Source: Gilvimarinus agarilyticus (lineage in GTDB: Bacteria > Pseudomonadota > Gammaproteobacteria > Pseudomonadales > Cellvibrionaceae). From it: a stretch of 64,000 nt of DNA. The translations under genes were made by a program, and so were the position numbers. This document shows, piece by piece, positions 44,901-53,844 of the stretch. The notes under the pieces are model-generated. The model saw only the letters and a list, made by a program, of their open reading frames with translations. It did not search any database and had not been told where the DNA came from. The first letter of the stretch is position 1, and every line of letters starts with the position of its first letter. The stretch spans positions 2,322,724 to 2,386,723 of the forward strand of contig NZ_JXCJ01000001.1 in NCBI RefSeq assembly GCF_000832015.1. The letters run 5' to 3'.

Positions 44901-46791
44901 CATCGGCATTGGTGATATGGGTGGCGATGTATTTGGCAACGGCATGCTGTGCTCTAACCAAACAAAGTTATTGGCGGCGTTTAATCACCTGCATATTTTT
45001 ATCGACCCCAATCCAGACCCACAAAAAAGCTTTGCCGAACGTGAACGGTTGTTTAATTTGCCGCGCAGCAGCTGGCAAGATTACCGCGAAGACTTAATCA
45101 GTAATGGTGGCGGTGTCTTTTCCCGTAGCGCTAAATCCATTGCGATTAGCGATGAAATGAAAGCCTGCTTTTCACTCAGCGCCGATAGCCTCACGCCCGA
45201 TGAATTGATTCATCAATTACTGCAGGCGCCGGTTGATTTAATTTGGAACGGGGGTATTGGTACCTACGTCAAGGCTCAGCAGGAGTCTCACGCCGAAGTC
45301 GGTGACAAATCTTCTGATAACTTACGGGTGAACGGTAAACAGTTGCGTTGTAAGGTCTTTGCAGAAGGGGGCAATCTGGGGATGACGCAGCGTGGCCGGA
45401 TTGAGTTTTGTGCCAACGGCGGCGCCTGTAATACCGACTTTATTGATAATTCGGCCGGGGTGGATTGCTCCGATCACGAAGTTAACATCAAAATATTGTT
45501 AGCCGATGTACTAAAGCGCGGCGAGCTTGAGCAAGAGCGCCGAGACCAGCTGTTGGAGTCCATGACCGATGCGGTGGCCGATAGTGTACTCACTCACAAC
45601 TACCATCAAACACAGGCCATTAGCTTGGCCGAAGATGATGTGTTGTCGCGCGGCGCCGAATACCGGCGATTCATTAGTTTTTTAGAAAGCGAAGGCAAGC
45701 TCGATCGCAGCCTTGAATTTTTGCCCAGCGACGAAGAACTTATAGAGCGTCAGGGTAAAGAGCAGGGGTTAACCCGCCCAGAGCTTTCAGTGCTTATTTC
45801 TTACGCCAAAGTCGATCTGAAAGAGCAGCTCGCGAGCTCGGTGATTGTTGACGAGCCGGCGGTAAAGGTTTTGTGCGCTGAGGCTTTCCCCCAACAGTTA
45901 CGCAGCTCGTACCCCGAGGCGATTGAGCGGCACCAATTGCGCCGCGAAATTATCGCCACCCAGCTGGCCAATGAGTTGGTCAATCGGCAGGGCTTTACCT
46001 TTGTTCAGCGTTTACGCGATGCTACCGGTGCTGACTCGGCACTGGTGGCCAGCGCTTACCGGGTGGCTCGGGAAATCGAGCAGGCCCCCGAGCGCTGGGC
46101 TGCACTTGAGGCGCTCGACTTTACCGTATCGGCGGATATTCAAACCGCGTTAATGCAGGAGCTAATGCGCCGGGTAAGACGCACTACTCGATGGTTTTTA
46201 CGTAACCGCTCGGGCGAGCTGGAAATAAGCGCCGAGATAGACCGCTTTGCCAAGTCGGTCAGCACAGTTAGGGTGTCCGTGCTCAGCCTTTTACCTGAGG
46301 CGGCCGAAACCGCTTGGCGCGAGCGTATCGAACACTTTGCCGCTCAAGGGGTAGAGCTGTCGTTAGCTGAAGACGTCGTATCGCCTGGCTATCTGTATTC
46401 AGGGCTAGCGGTGGTGGAGGTGGCGCACCACTGCGAACGACCATTGGATGTAGTTACCGAGGTCTATATGGGATTGATCAGTGCGTTGCAGCTGGATGGC
46501 TTTGCCCGCCAACTCATCGGTATCCGCGTCGAAAATTATTGGCAGGCTTTGGCTCGCGAGGCCTATATGGATGATTTGGAGTCCGAATTGCGTCGTATTA
46601 GTGCCAGTGTCGTTTGTCATGTAGAGCAAGGGCAAGACGCGGCGAGTGAGGCGGTTAGTCGGTGGTGCGATTCTCATCGCACTGACATTGACCGATGGTT
46701 ACAAATAGCCGGTCACGTGCGTGCTTCACAAGCGGCCGATTACGCCATGTTTGCGGTTGCGCTGCGCGAGCTAACGGGGTTAGCTCGATAG
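41965..46791 (+). CDS. gdhB: NAD-dependent glutamate dehydrogenase, large (about 180 kDa) type
   Basis: Deaminates glutamate to 2-oxoglutarate, feeding amino-acid carbon into the TCA cycle. The 1608-aa protein is the length of the GDH-180 class (Pseudomonas GdhB about 1620). N-terminal ACT-like regulatory parts are followed by a catalytic core near 800-1200 with HLRGGKISRGGLRWSDRQQD, VIVPSGAKGGFVCKQ (catalytic Lys), the IGIGDMGGDVFGNGM dinucleotide loop and AEGGNLGMTQRGRIEF. The C-terminus (to LTGLAR) is complete. It stands alone, upstream of gabD, with which it makes metabolic sense. Confidence 0.96.
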   Translation: MSNVDVFSSADERAAQEVVKQVAAKAEAGQKQACENWCWLFFRHFASADFDGRALEDVVALLICMWDQIKEVHSFPGIHLFNPERASHGFTSTHTILLVHQRDMPFLVDSVRLELTARNIPIYSVKSTPFAALRDRETLQNAEPLSNQDAPAEALLYFEIGTITDTALLRELEGALTEVLGQVVQVVGDFQKLKACAQQVADELEPVRDTKQLHGVDGAQEFLRWLMADHFTFLGYAEFDKVERNGVEVLQENTARRLGLFDDGRPRKIKTFDGSSPGIERFYLSPAVMAFSKSPELSRVHRHVYPDYVVVKRFSADGQVCGEARFLGLYTSSVYYDSPEKIPLVRDKIAELRERIGLNPWTHEGKALAQVIATYPRDELFQASTAELYDTITGILAIGERYQVRVFARADRFGKFLSCLIYIPRDLFSSGVRERIQNYIAQKINACDQQFNTYFSESVLARVHLVFRLPNDSDVSFNLSELEQGVAAEVRSWEDDLYLALNEAYGEERGWQLHQKYQHSFGRGYQEYYRGRDAVSDIAVIEQLVSKEEDLAVQLFSDGDAGRLRFKLMHRGSAVALSDIIPLIENMGLRVIAEHPFMIEHTSGTQVWLHDFTMQSQTQEISFSPALAQRFEATITALWHGRAENDSFNRLVVDAGLDWQHADMLRAYAAYLRQTLVSYTLDYTVDALATHTDITALLCEYFAIKFNPDWSAGEDSARTGREEALADIEASILTALDAVDNLNQDRIVRHYLSLLKASVRCNFYQSSQRDFFAVKIASRELADIPEPKPLFEIFVYAKRFEGVHLRGGKISRGGLRWSDRQQDYRTEVLGLVKAQQVKNAVIVPSGAKGGFVCKQASKLNREEFLAEGVACYQQFINALLDLTDNLKDDAVVTPEQLVKYDEDDPYLVVAADKGTASFSDKANAIAAEHNFWLGDAFASGGSHGYDHKAMGITAKGAWVAVQRHFKELGIDVQTTPFSAIGIGDMGGDVFGNGMLCSNQTKLLAAFNHLHIFIDPNPDPQKSFAERERLFNLPRSSWQDYREDLISNGGGVFSRSAKSIAISDEMKACFSLSADSLTPDELIHQLLQAPVDLIWNGGIGTYVKAQQESHAEVGDKSSDNLRVNGKQLRCKVFAEGGNLGMTQRGRIEFCANGGACNTDFIDNSAGVDCSDHEVNIKILLADVLKRGELEQERRDQLLESMTDAVADSVLTHNYHQTQAISLAEDDVLSRGAEYRRFISFLESEGKLDRSLEFLPSDEELIERQGKEQGLTRPELSVLISYAKVDLKEQLASSVIVDEPAVKVLCAEAFPQQLRSSYPEAIERHQLRREIIATQLANELVNRQGFTFVQRLRDATGADSALVASAYRVAREIEQAPERWAALEALDFTVSADIQTALMQELMRRVRRTTRWFLRNRSGELEISAEIDRFAKSVSTVRVSVLSLLPEAAETAWRERIEHFAAQGVELSLAEDVVSPGYLYSGLAVVEVAHHCERPLDVVTEVYMGLISALQLDGFARQLIGIRVENYWQALAREAYMDDLESELRRISASVVCHVEQGQDAASEAVSRWCDSHRTDIDRWLQIAGHVRASQAADYAMFAVALRELTGLAR

Positions 46792-46976
46792 AAGGTTGGG
46801 CGGACGTTTGTTGTAAATCAGTGCTGGGCAAAGCCGGAAAGGATTTTGCTTAGTACTGTATAAGCCGAAGCACGTTTGCGCGTACGGCCCAACGGTAGGC
46901 TAGAGCCCAGCAAACAGCTAGCAGGTTTTTGTAGGTTTGGCTTCGCTGTTTGCAATTGTTGCGCTAGCGCCACTGA

Positions 46977-47011
46977 TTTAACCGTTTAGCCGCAAGTGTT
47001 TAACCGTCTAA
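46977..47011 (+). promoter_or_regulatory. Tandem 13-bp direct repeats before gabD
   Basis: TTTAACCGTTTAG (46977-46989) and TTTAACCGTCTAA (46999-47011) are direct repeats with a 22-bp period, ending 21 nt before the gabD start. Two copies in phase on the helix suggest a regulator binding site. Further upstream (46792-46976) only a weak GCTAG/CTAGC hairpin followed by TTTTT (near 46899-46929) is seen, a possible gdhB terminator. Confidence 0.4.
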
Positions 47012-47032
47012 CAGAGTAACGTGAGGTCAGCC

Positions 47033-48526
47033 ATGAATACGTCAGCACAAACCCCCGCCATTGAGTTTAAAACGCCCGCTCTATGGCGCGAACAATGTTT
47101 TTACGCCGGGCAATGGCAAGCGGGAGACTCAGGTGAGCGTATAGAGGTGGTTAACCCTGCCACCGATAAAGTCATTGCACGGGTGCCATCGTTAGCTAAA
47201 CACGAGCTTGAAAAAGCTCTGACTGAGGCGCAGCAAGGTTTTGAATATTGGCGGGCATTAACCGCGCTGGAGCGCTCCGCCAGACTGCGGCGCTGGTTTG
47301 AATTAATGCAAGCGCACAAAGAAGATTTAGCGCGCATTATGACGGCAGAGCAAGGCAAGCCGATTAATGAGTCTCGCGGCGAGATCGATTACGCCGCCTC
47401 TTACATTGAGTGGTTCGCCGAAGAGGCGAAACGCGGCTACGGCGAGATGATTCCTGCATCCAAGGCCGGTCAGCATTTGTTGGTTCGCCCCGAGCCCATT
47501 GGGGTGAGCGTGGCCATTACCCCGTGGAATTTTCCCGCCGCCATGATTACCCGCAAAGCGGCCGCTGCTTTAGCGGCCGGCTGCTCGATGGTGGTTAAGC
47601 CGGCCTCTATGACCCCACTTAGTGCTTTGGCGCTTGCCTATCTGGCCGATAAGGCCGGAATCGATAACGGCGCATTTAGCGTCGTGACCGGTGATTCCGC
47701 AACCGTCGGCCAAGTGTTTACTGAGTCGCGGTTGGTTAAAAAGCTCAGCTTTACCGGCTCGACTCAAGTGGGCCGCAAGCTCATGGAGCAATGCGCGCCA
47801 AACCTGCAAAAGCTTTCGCTGGAGCTGGGCGGCAACGCCCCCTTTATCGTGTTTGACGACGCCGATGTAGAAATGGCGGTAAAAGGCGCGATTGGCTCTA
47901 AATTTCGCAATACGGGGCAAACCTGTGTCTGCCCCAATCGATTTTTGGTGCAGGCAGGCATTCACGACAAGTTCGTAACCGCCCTTAAAAAAGCCATGAG
48001 TGAACTTAAGCTGGGCGATGGCTTTGACGAAGAGGTAAAACAAACCTCGCTTATTAACGCCGGAGCGGTAGACAAGGTTAAGCGCCACTACCTGGACGCC
48101 TTAGAAAAGGGCGCTGAATGTGTACTGGGCGATGAGCCTGGCACCCTGGAACACAACCGGGTGGCGCCGATTCTGCTAACGGGCGTTACCCCAAAAATGC
48201 AGTTGTGGCAGGAGGAAACCTTTGGCCCGGTGGCGCCGGTGTTACAATTTACCACCGAGGCCGAGGGTATAGAATTAGCTAATGCCACCCCCTTTGGTTT
48301 GGCTGCGTACTTTTACACCCAAAATCTGGATCGATCCTGGCGTGTTGGCCAGGCGCTAGAGTCTGGTATGGTGGGCGTGAACGAGGGCGGTATCTCCAAT
48401 GCCATGGCGCCTTTTGGCGGTATCGATCAATCCGGGTTTGGCCGTGAGGGTGGACGCCAGGGCATGCAAGAGTATCAACAGTTAAAATACCTGTGCTACG
48501 GGCCTGCCGGTAGTGATAGTGACTAA
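47033..48526 (+). CDS. gabD: NAD(P)-dependent succinate-semialdehyde dehydrogenase
   Basis: Oxidises succinate semialdehyde to succinate, last step of GABA degradation. The ATG at 47033 follows GTGAGG and gives 497 aa. ALDH superfamily motifs: ITPWNFPAAMITRK (cofactor binding), KLSFTGSTQVG, the catalytic Glu in LELGGNAPFIVF, the catalytic Cys in NTGQTCVCPNR, and EETFGPVAPVLQF. The GabD/SSADH subgroup is suggested by these motifs and length; glutarate semialdehyde dehydrogenase is a close alternative. No gabT is adjacent. Confidence 0.88.
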   Translation: MNTSAQTPAIEFKTPALWREQCFYAGQWQAGDSGERIEVVNPATDKVIARVPSLAKHELEKALTEAQQGFEYWRALTALERSARLRRWFELMQAHKEDLARIMTAEQGKPINESRGEIDYAASYIEWFAEEAKRGYGEMIPASKAGQHLLVRPEPIGVSVAITPWNFPAAMITRKAAAALAAGCSMVVKPASMTPLSALALAYLADKAGIDNGAFSVVTGDSATVGQVFTESRLVKKLSFTGSTQVGRKLMEQCAPNLQKLSLELGGNAPFIVFDDADVEMAVKGAIGSKFRNTGQTCVCPNRFLVQAGIHDKFVTALKKAMSELKLGDGFDEEVKQTSLINAGAVDKVKRHYLDALEKGAECVLGDEPGTLEHNRVAPILLTGVTPKMQLWQEETFGPVAPVLQFTTEAEGIELANATPFGLAAYFYTQNLDRSWRVGQALESGMVGVNEGGISNAMAPFGGIDQSGFGREGGRQGMQEYQQLKYLCYGPAGSDSD

Positions 48527-48537
48527 GCGATGAGATT

Positions 48538-48783
48538 ATGACCCAAGGGCCACTTAGCCAGCTTGAATTTAACCTCAATATAAGTGCTGAGCAGCTAGAG
48601 CTATACTATCGCGGCAGTGTCCGTGAGGTGCTGGCCCATACCAACGATGGCCGCCGCTTGCGGTTTCCTTTGTCGTTATTGCGGCCGTATGTCACCTACG
48701 GTGGTGTGCAAGGGCGGTTTCGAATTCTTTTTGATCAATCCCGGCGCTGCGAGCGGTTGGAAAAAATCGACGCAGGGCGCTAA
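48538..48783 (+). CDS. DUF2835 family protein
   Basis: A small 81-aa cytosolic protein of the DUF2835 family, found in many gammaproteobacteria. The pattern FNLNISAEQLELYYRGSVREV and the RLRFPLSLLRPYVTYGGVQGRFRI core are typical. It starts 11 nt after gabD and lies 47 nt before pyrD. Function unknown. Confidence 0.85.
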   Translation: MTQGPLSQLEFNLNISAEQLELYYRGSVREVLAHTNDGRRLRFPLSLLRPYVTYGGVQGRFRILFDQSRRCERLEKIDAGR

Positions 48784-48830
48784 ATTCAGTATCCTTGCGC
48801 CGTTTTTGACGAATTAAGCGAGTAATTGCC

Positions 48831-49865
48831 ATGTACCACGCCGTACGCAACCTGTTGTTCCGTCTTAACCCCGAAACCTCTCATGAGCTAAGCCTGGAGT
48901 GCCTAGGGGCGGGGGAGCGCTTAGGGGTAACCCGCTTGATGGGCAGCGTGCCCGACGACCCGGTAGAGGTGATGGGGCTGCGCTTTCCCAACCCGGTCGG
49001 CTTGGCGGCGGGGCTGGATAAAAATGGCGACTACTTTAATGCGCTGGGCGCCTTGGGTTTTGGCTTTGTCGAGATCGGCACCATAACGCCTTTGCCTCAG
49101 CCGGGTAACCCCAAGCCGCGTCTGTTTCGGTTAACCGGTCATCACGCCATCATTAACCGTATGGGGTTTAACAACAAAGGCGTCGAGCACTTGGTGGCAC
49201 AGGTTAAAAATCGCCGATACGACGGTATTCTGGGGATTAACATCGGCAAAAATGCCAAAACGCCGGTAGAGAACGCCCTAAGTGATTATCGTGCCTGCCT
49301 GCGTAAGGTGTACGCTCTGGCCGATTACGTCACGGTTAACGTCTCGTCGCCCAATACCCCCGGCTTACGCAATTTGCAGTTTGGCGAGAGCCTCACCGAG
49401 CTATTGGCCGGTATTAAACGAGAACAGCGCAAGCTAACCGAAGAGCAAGAGCGCTACGTACCCATTGCCGTAAAAATAGCGCCGGATATGGACGAAGCCG
49501 AAATAGCCTCGGTAGCTGAGACCTTGCTTAAGCTCGACATAGACGCCGTTATCGCCACCAACACCACCATTGGCCGCGAGGGCGTAGAGACCGACCCGCA
49601 ACACACAGAGGCGGGCGGTTTGAGCGGCGCTCCGGTACGGGATAAAAGCACGGCGGTGATCGCAGCACTGGCCAAAATGCTCAACGGCCGGATTCCCATT
49701 ATCGGTGTCGGTGGTATCGACAGCGCGGCGGCGGCAGTAGAAAAAATGGCTGCCGGGGCGAGCTTGGTGCAAGTTTATTCGGGCTTTATATATCAGGGGC
49801 CTGGGCTGGTTAAAGAGTGCGCCGAGGCGGTGGCAAAATACCGCCGCGAACAAGCGCGGTCTTAA
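48831..49865 (+). CDS. pyrD: Dihydroorotate dehydrogenase (quinone), class 2
   Basis: Membrane-associated flavoprotein of pyrimidine synthesis that passes electrons to quinone. The 344-aa protein has the N-terminal amphipathic helices that bind the membrane ([20 protein letters not shown]), then the FMN barrel with [51 protein letters not shown] (active-site Ser) and [25 protein letters not shown]. Length and class features fit class 2. Confidence 0.97.
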   Translation: MYHAVRNLLFRLNPETSHELSLECLGAGERLGVTRLMGSVPDDPVEVMGLRFPNPVGLAAGLDKNGDYFNALGALGFGFVEIGTITPLPQPGNPKPRLFRLTGHHAIINRMGFNNKGVEHLVAQVKNRRYDGILGINIGKNAKTPVENALSDYRACLRKVYALADYVTVNVSSPNTPGLRNLQFGESLTELLAGIKREQRKLTEEQERYVPIAVKIAPDMDEAEIASVAETLLKLDIDAVIATNTTIGREGVETDPQHTEAGGLSGAPVRDKSTAVIAALAKMLNGRIPIIGVGGIDSAAAAVEKMAAGASLVQVYSGFIYQGPGLVKECAEAVAKYRREQARS

Positions 49866-49933
49866 GTACTTGGGGCCTAAGCCCTTGTGAGCTCGGGATG
49901 GCCGTGGTTGCGTGGTGAAAAGGCGGCGGGCCA

Positions 49934-49962
49934 AAACGTAAAAGGCCCGCACTGGGCGGGCC
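49934..49962 (-). terminator. Terminator downstream of rmf
   Basis: On the minus strand GGCCCGC (49956-49962) pairs with GCGGGCC (49944-49950), followed by TTTTACGTTTT. It is about 110 nt after the rmf stop and also lies in the 3' region of the converging pyrD. Confidence 0.7.
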
Positions 49963-50070
49963 TGATCTGCGGGTGGCAGATCCTGAGTCTTTTACAATGA
50001 GTCTTTCTGTAATGCCATTTTTACTAAAGCAGTGTTACGTAAAGTCGTCGTTGTCTTATGGCCTCAGTTG

Positions 50071-50277
50071 TTAGTGGAGGTTGCTCAGCTTTTGCACCTG
50101 TGCCGCGCGATTAAACCCGTCCCATTGATCGGTGCGCGATTCGCGCCAGCCGCTCATCCATTGCTGCCGTGTAAGGCCGGTTTCATGAGGGCAGATGCTT
50201 CTGGATCGCCCGTCAATTCCGGCCTGATAGCCTTTACCGAATGCTCGTTCAAGTTGATCACGTTTTTGGCGTTTCAT
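50071..50277 (-). CDS. rmf: Ribosome modulation factor
   Basis: Stationary-phase protein that dimerises 70S ribosomes into inactive 100S particles. The family core is MKRQKRDQLERAFGKGYQAG followed by IDGRSRSICPHE and RQQWMSGWRESRTDQWDGF, clearly RMF. The ATG at 50277 gives 68 aa, near the length of pseudomonad RMF (about 70). An upstream in-frame ATG at 50304 would add nine residues but has no ribosome-binding site; for 50277, GAGG lies 12 nt upstream, a long spacing. In E. coli rmf is under growth-rate and ppGpp control; here the promoter is not resolved. Confidence 0.93.
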   Translation of the reverse strand: MKRQKRDQLERAFGKGYQAGIDGRSRSICPHETGLTRQQWMSGWRESRTDQWDGFNRAAQVQKLSNLH

Positions 50278-50304
50278 GCTTTGCAATACCTCTTCGGTTG
50301 TCAT

Positions 50305-51035
50305 ATGAGCGCGCCGTTTGAGCGTTAGCTTAATGGATGCTCATCTGTGTCAGAACCTGGTGTCAGACTCCAGAGCTGGCGCCGCTCCCGTAGTGTGGTT
50401 GAGAAAATTGCGAAAACTACCATCTCCTGTGTCTGCGACTAGCCGTAAGGTTAGTCTTGGTGAACGTGAGCCACTGCCAGGCGGCGATTGCCGGCCTGAT
50501 GATTCAGCCCGGGGGCTGGTGCCGTGGCGGCCGGTAGAGCAGCTGTGAGCCAGACGCCAAGTTGTTGGCGTTGCGGCGGGCAAAGCCCATGTACCGGACG
50601 TTTGCTGTTACCGTGAGCCGAGCCGGGTACTGCTCGATCGTGGTAAGCCGCTAACTTGGGCGGCGCGACCTGTGGGCCGGTGTGGCTCCGATCCCCCGTG
50701 GGGAGTGTTAGTAGCAGGGCGCAAATCCCCATGACGCTCACTCACTGAGTCGGGCGTCAAGCTTGGTTTTAGGCGTACATAGCTGATCTGGTTGTCCGCC
50801 GTTGCCGGTAGGAATTTACCGACATGCGCTGTATGATTTTCAGCGGCGGACAGCCAGTACACCAAAATCTAGCGGCGCTGTGAACGAATTAATTTTTATA
50901 GCGGTAGACGTTAATAGATCGCAAGGGTCTTAACAAAACCGTCATTTTACGGAACCGCCCAAGGCATTTACGGTCTCGGCGGCGAAGATAACCAGGTATT
51001 TGCCTGATTTTACCAGTGTTGAGAAAGCCTAACCC
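50305..51035. other. Structured non-coding region between rmf and rlmKL
   Basis: 731 nt without a convincing gene. Several perfect hairpins: GACTAGCC/GGTTAGTC closing a GTAA (GNRA) tetraloop on the plus strand (50437-50456), CAGGCGGC/GCCGGCCTG (near 50478-50496), ACGCCAA/TTGGCGT around GTTG (50554-50571), and CCCC/GGGG near 50694-50704. The heptamer GTGAGCC occurs three times. The rest, from about 50885, is AT-rich and likely holds the rlmKL promoter. The small ORFs here look random. It may be a non-coding RNA on the plus strand or a long rmf leader on the minus strand; no known RNA family was recognised. Confidence 0.45.
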
Positions 51036-53246
51036 ATGATTGCCGATCATCAATTTTTTGCCACTTGCCCCAAAGGGCTCGAATCACTCCTGCTGGATGA
51101 GCTTAAGGCGCTCGGCGCCGAAGACGTCCGCGAGACCATTGCGGGTGTGTACTTCTCCGGCGACATTAAAAAAGCGTACGAGGTGTGCCTGTGGTCGCGT
51201 CTGGCAAACAAAATCTTGATGCCGCTGGTGCAAGAGCGTGTCGATACCGCCGACGATTTATACCGTGTCGCGCGCGCCATCGACTGGACACAATACCTTA
51301 AGCCAAACGGCTCGCTGTTGGTCGATTTTAGCGGCGAGAGCCGCTCGATTCGCAACACGCAGTTTGGCGCGGTAAAAGTGAAAGACGCCATCGTCGATTG
51401 TTTTCGCGACGAAACCGGCGAGCGGCCCGACGTGGCAAAGCGCGATCCGGATTTGCGTGTCAATGCGCGCCTGGCCCGGGGCAAAGTGACCATCGGCCTG
51501 GATTTATGTGGCGAGAGTTTGCACCGCCGCGGGTATCGTAAATCACAGGGTGAGGCCCCGCTCAAAGAAAACCTCGCCGCCGCCATTTTAATGCGCGCCG
51601 GCTGGGGCACCAATGGTGCCCAAGAGGCGCTGCTGGACCCCATGTGTGGCTCGGGTACGTTTTTGATTGAGGCGGCTATGATCAGCGCCGATATCGCGCC
51701 GGGTTTAATGCGCACGGGCTTTGCCTTTGAGCGCTTGCTGAATCACGATGCCAACCTCTGGGCCGAGCTGCGCGAGCAAGCCCAGTCGCGCAAGCGCAAA
51801 GGGCTGGAGCGCGAGCTGCCGGAAATTCGCGGTTACGATGCCAACTTAGCCGTAATACGCGCCGCCGAAGAAAACATCACCCGCGCCGGTTTTGACGATT
51901 GGCTGCGGGTTACCCGCAAAGAGCTGCGCGAATTTGTTAAGCCCACCCACAAAACATTAGAGCACGGCATTATCGTTACCAACCCACCTTACGGTGAGCG
52001 CCTGGGTGAGATCGAAGCCATGAAGAGTTTGTATCGCCATTTGGGCGAGCGACTGCGCGAAGAGTTTACCGGCTGGCGCGCGGCAATTTTTACCGGCAAC
52101 CCAGAGCTTGGCAAGCAAATGGGTGTGAGGGCGCAAAAAAAATACAAATTGTTTAATGGCACCATCGCCAGCGAGCTACTGTTGTTTTCCATCGAGCCGC
52201 AATACACCGTGCAAAACCGGGCGGCCGATGTGGATGCGCCCGATGCCGACTCTTCGGCGCCGGTCGCGTTAAGCAACGGCGCGCAGATGCTGGTTAACCG
52301 CTTGCAAAAAAACAGCAAAAAACTTAAATCCTGGCGCAAGCGCAGCGGCGCTAGCTGTTACCGCTTGTACGACGCTGATATGCCCGAGTACGCCTGCGCC
52401 ATCGATGTGTACGAAGGTGTCGTAGACGGTACCAACACCATTCGCCGCCAGGTGCATGTGCAAGAGTATCAACCGCCGCGCTCGATTGACGAAAAAGCCG
52501 CTGCTGAGCGCTTCCAGGAAATTCAGGCCGCTGTACCGATCGCGCTAGACGTTTCGCCGGAGTCGGTCAGCTTTAAACAGCGCCGACGCAATCGCGGTGT
52601 TATGCAGTATGAAAAGCTCCACGAAAAACCCATGGGTGAATTGCTGCAAGTGCAAGAGGGCAATGCCAAACTGCTGATTAATTTATGGCAGTATCTGGAC
52701 TCTGGTTTGTTTTTGGATCATAGGCCACTGCGCCTGCGCATTGCGAGCGAGACCAAAGGCAAACGCTTTTTAAACCTGTTTTGCTATACCGCCGCCGCCA
52801 GCGTGCAGGCCGCCCTTGGCGGGGCGCGCTTTACCCTAAGCGTGGATATGTCGCAAACTTACCTCAACTGGGCGAGCCGCAATTTGGCCATGAACGGTTT
52901 AAGTGAGTCGCGCAACCGGCTGGAAAAAGCCGACTGCGTCAAATGGTTAAAAGAAGCCGACCAGAAATTTGATTTGATTATGCTCGATCCGCCGAGCTTT
53001 TCTAACTCTAAAAAAATGATCGATGTATTAGACGTGCAGCGCGATCATGTAAGCTTAATCGATCAATCCATGGTGCTGCTAGACGAGGGCGGGGTGCTGT
53101 ATTTTTCCAACAACCTGCGCAGCTTTAAACTCGACAGCGATGCCCTCAGCCGGTATCAGGTAGAGGATATCTCGGCCGCGACTATCGATGATGATTTTTC
53201 CCGCAATCAAAAAATCCATCAGTGCTGGCGCATCACCCGCGGCTAG
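51036..53246 (+). CDS. rlmKL: 23S rRNA m2G2445 / m7G2069 methyltransferase RlmKL
   Basis: Fused enzyme making two guanine methylations in 23S rRNA helix 74. The 736-aa protein has an N-terminal ferredoxin-like plus THUMP region (about 1-160), a first methyltransferase (RlmL) with DPMCGSGTFLIEAAM and IVTNPPYGERLG, and a second (RlmK, about 500-736) with FLNLFCYTAAASVQAALGG and MLDPPSFSNSKKM. Length fits the gammaproteobacterial fusion type. Followed by a small membrane-protein gene. Confidence 0.97.
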   Translation: MIADHQFFATCPKGLESLLLDELKALGAEDVRETIAGVYFSGDIKKAYEVCLWSRLANKILMPLVQERVDTADDLYRVARAIDWTQYLKPNGSLLVDFSGESRSIRNTQFGAVKVKDAIVDCFRDETGERPDVAKRDPDLRVNARLARGKVTIGLDLCGESLHRRGYRKSQGEAPLKENLAAAILMRAGWGTNGAQEALLDPMCGSGTFLIEAAMISADIAPGLMRTGFAFERLLNHDANLWAELREQAQSRKRKGLERELPEIRGYDANLAVIRAAEENITRAGFDDWLRVTRKELREFVKPTHKTLEHGIIVTNPPYGERLGEIEAMKSLYRHLGERLREEFTGWRAAIFTGNPELGKQMGVRAQKKYKLFNGTIASELLLFSIEPQYTVQNRAADVDAPDADSSAPVALSNGAQMLVNRLQKNSKKLKSWRKRSGASCYRLYDADMPEYACAIDVYEGVVDGTNTIRRQVHVQEYQPPRSIDEKAAAERFQEIQAAVPIALDVSPESVSFKQRRRNRGVMQYEKLHEKPMGELLQVQEGNAKLLINLWQYLDSGLFLDHRPLRLRIASETKGKRFLNLFCYTAAASVQAALGGARFTLSVDMSQTYLNWASRNLAMNGLSESRNRLEKADCVKWLKEADQKFDLIMLDPPSFSNSKKMIDVLDVQRDHVSLIDQSMVLLDEGGVLYFSNNLRSFKLDSDALSRYQVEDISAATIDDDFSRNQKIHQCWRITRG

Positions 53247-53267
53247 TGGTTGGCGGCCCGAGGCAAC

Positions 53268-53543
53268 ATGAGCTTTAAGCGAGCAGCCAATTACCTGTGG
53301 CAACGTAACCCCATCACCCGCGTGCTGTACGCGCGGGCCGACCGGGGGTTAAAAATCATCGCTTTAAGCTTAATCGTGGTGCTGCTCACGGCGTTACCCT
53401 ACGGCATAACCAGCAGTTTTGGTTGGGCCGTTTCAGCCCGTACCGAGTTGGCCTGGTTGTTTGCGGTAGGGGCGGCGGTGGCCCATGTGGGGTTTGTGGT
53501 GGGGTTGTCGTTGCTGATTTATGATCGGTTGTGGCGGAGGTAG
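53268..53543 (+). CDS. Small two-helix membrane protein, unknown
   Basis: The ATG at 53268 with GAGG a few nt upstream gives 91 aa (MSFKRAANYLWQRNPITRVL...). Two membrane helices are clear (about 29-50 and 66-86), and both termini are Arg-rich (ends RLWRR), so both lie in the cytoplasm. It follows rlmKL by 21 nt and ends at a short terminator. Not recognised as a named family. Confidence 0.65.
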   Translation: MSFKRAANYLWQRNPITRVLYARADRGLKIIALSLIVVLLTALPYGITSSFGWAVSARTELAWLFAVGAAVAHVGFVVGLSLLIYDRLWRR

Positions 53544-53547
53544 GGTG

Positions 53548-53565
53548 CCGCTAACGCGGTTTTTT
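53548..53565 (+). terminator. Short intrinsic terminator
   Basis: CCGC (53548-53551) pairs with GCGG (53556-53559) around TAAC and is followed by six T. The stem is only 4 bp, so efficiency is uncertain. It marks the left edge of the accessory region. Confidence 0.5.
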
Positions 53566-53830
53566 ATGTGCCCGAGTCGCCGGGCGTGGCGAAGTACTTT
53601 TCGTTTCGCGACCAAAAGTACTCAAAAGGCGCGCCCCCACATATCCAGCCCTTCGGGTCCCCTCACTCCGGCTGATTTTAACGGCACGGATTGACAGTGC
53701 GTCCATGCCCTGACAATCCTCTCGCACACGTCCTGTGTGCTCAACCGATAAAATAAGCCTCCATTCGGCTGTATCTACGGGGGAGTTCAAAACATCACTT
53801 CGTAGCTGGCAGGATCGATAAAAATACCAA
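53566..53830. repeat. Degenerate interspersed-repeat-like stretch
   Basis: Non-coding. It contains AGTACTTTT (53593-53601) and its exact complement AAAAGTACT (53614-53622), a CACAC/GTGTG hairpin (near 53725) and AGCC/GGCT (near 53757). Conceptual translation of the plus strand gives the KYFSFRDQKYSKGAPPHIQP-type string that recurs beside genes in many gammaproteobacterial genomes, from memory, so this is probably a copy of a dispersed element and not a gene. Confidence 0.45.
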
Positions 53831-53844
53831 CTTTATCGCCTCAC

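Noticed and set aside
50318-50865. Several 75-96 aa frames on both strands between rmf and rlmKL
   Set aside because: They overlap each other, lack ribosome-binding sites and protein-like composition, and lie over perfect hairpins.
50305-50885. RNase P RNA, tmRNA or cobalamin riboswitch
   Set aside because: Considered because of the dense hairpins; the conserved RNase P, tmRNA tag/T-loop and B12-box sequences are not present.
53551-53790. 79-aa minus-strand frame beside the cassette array
   Set aside because: It lies on the degenerate repeat stretch and resembles spurious proteins predicted from such repeats.
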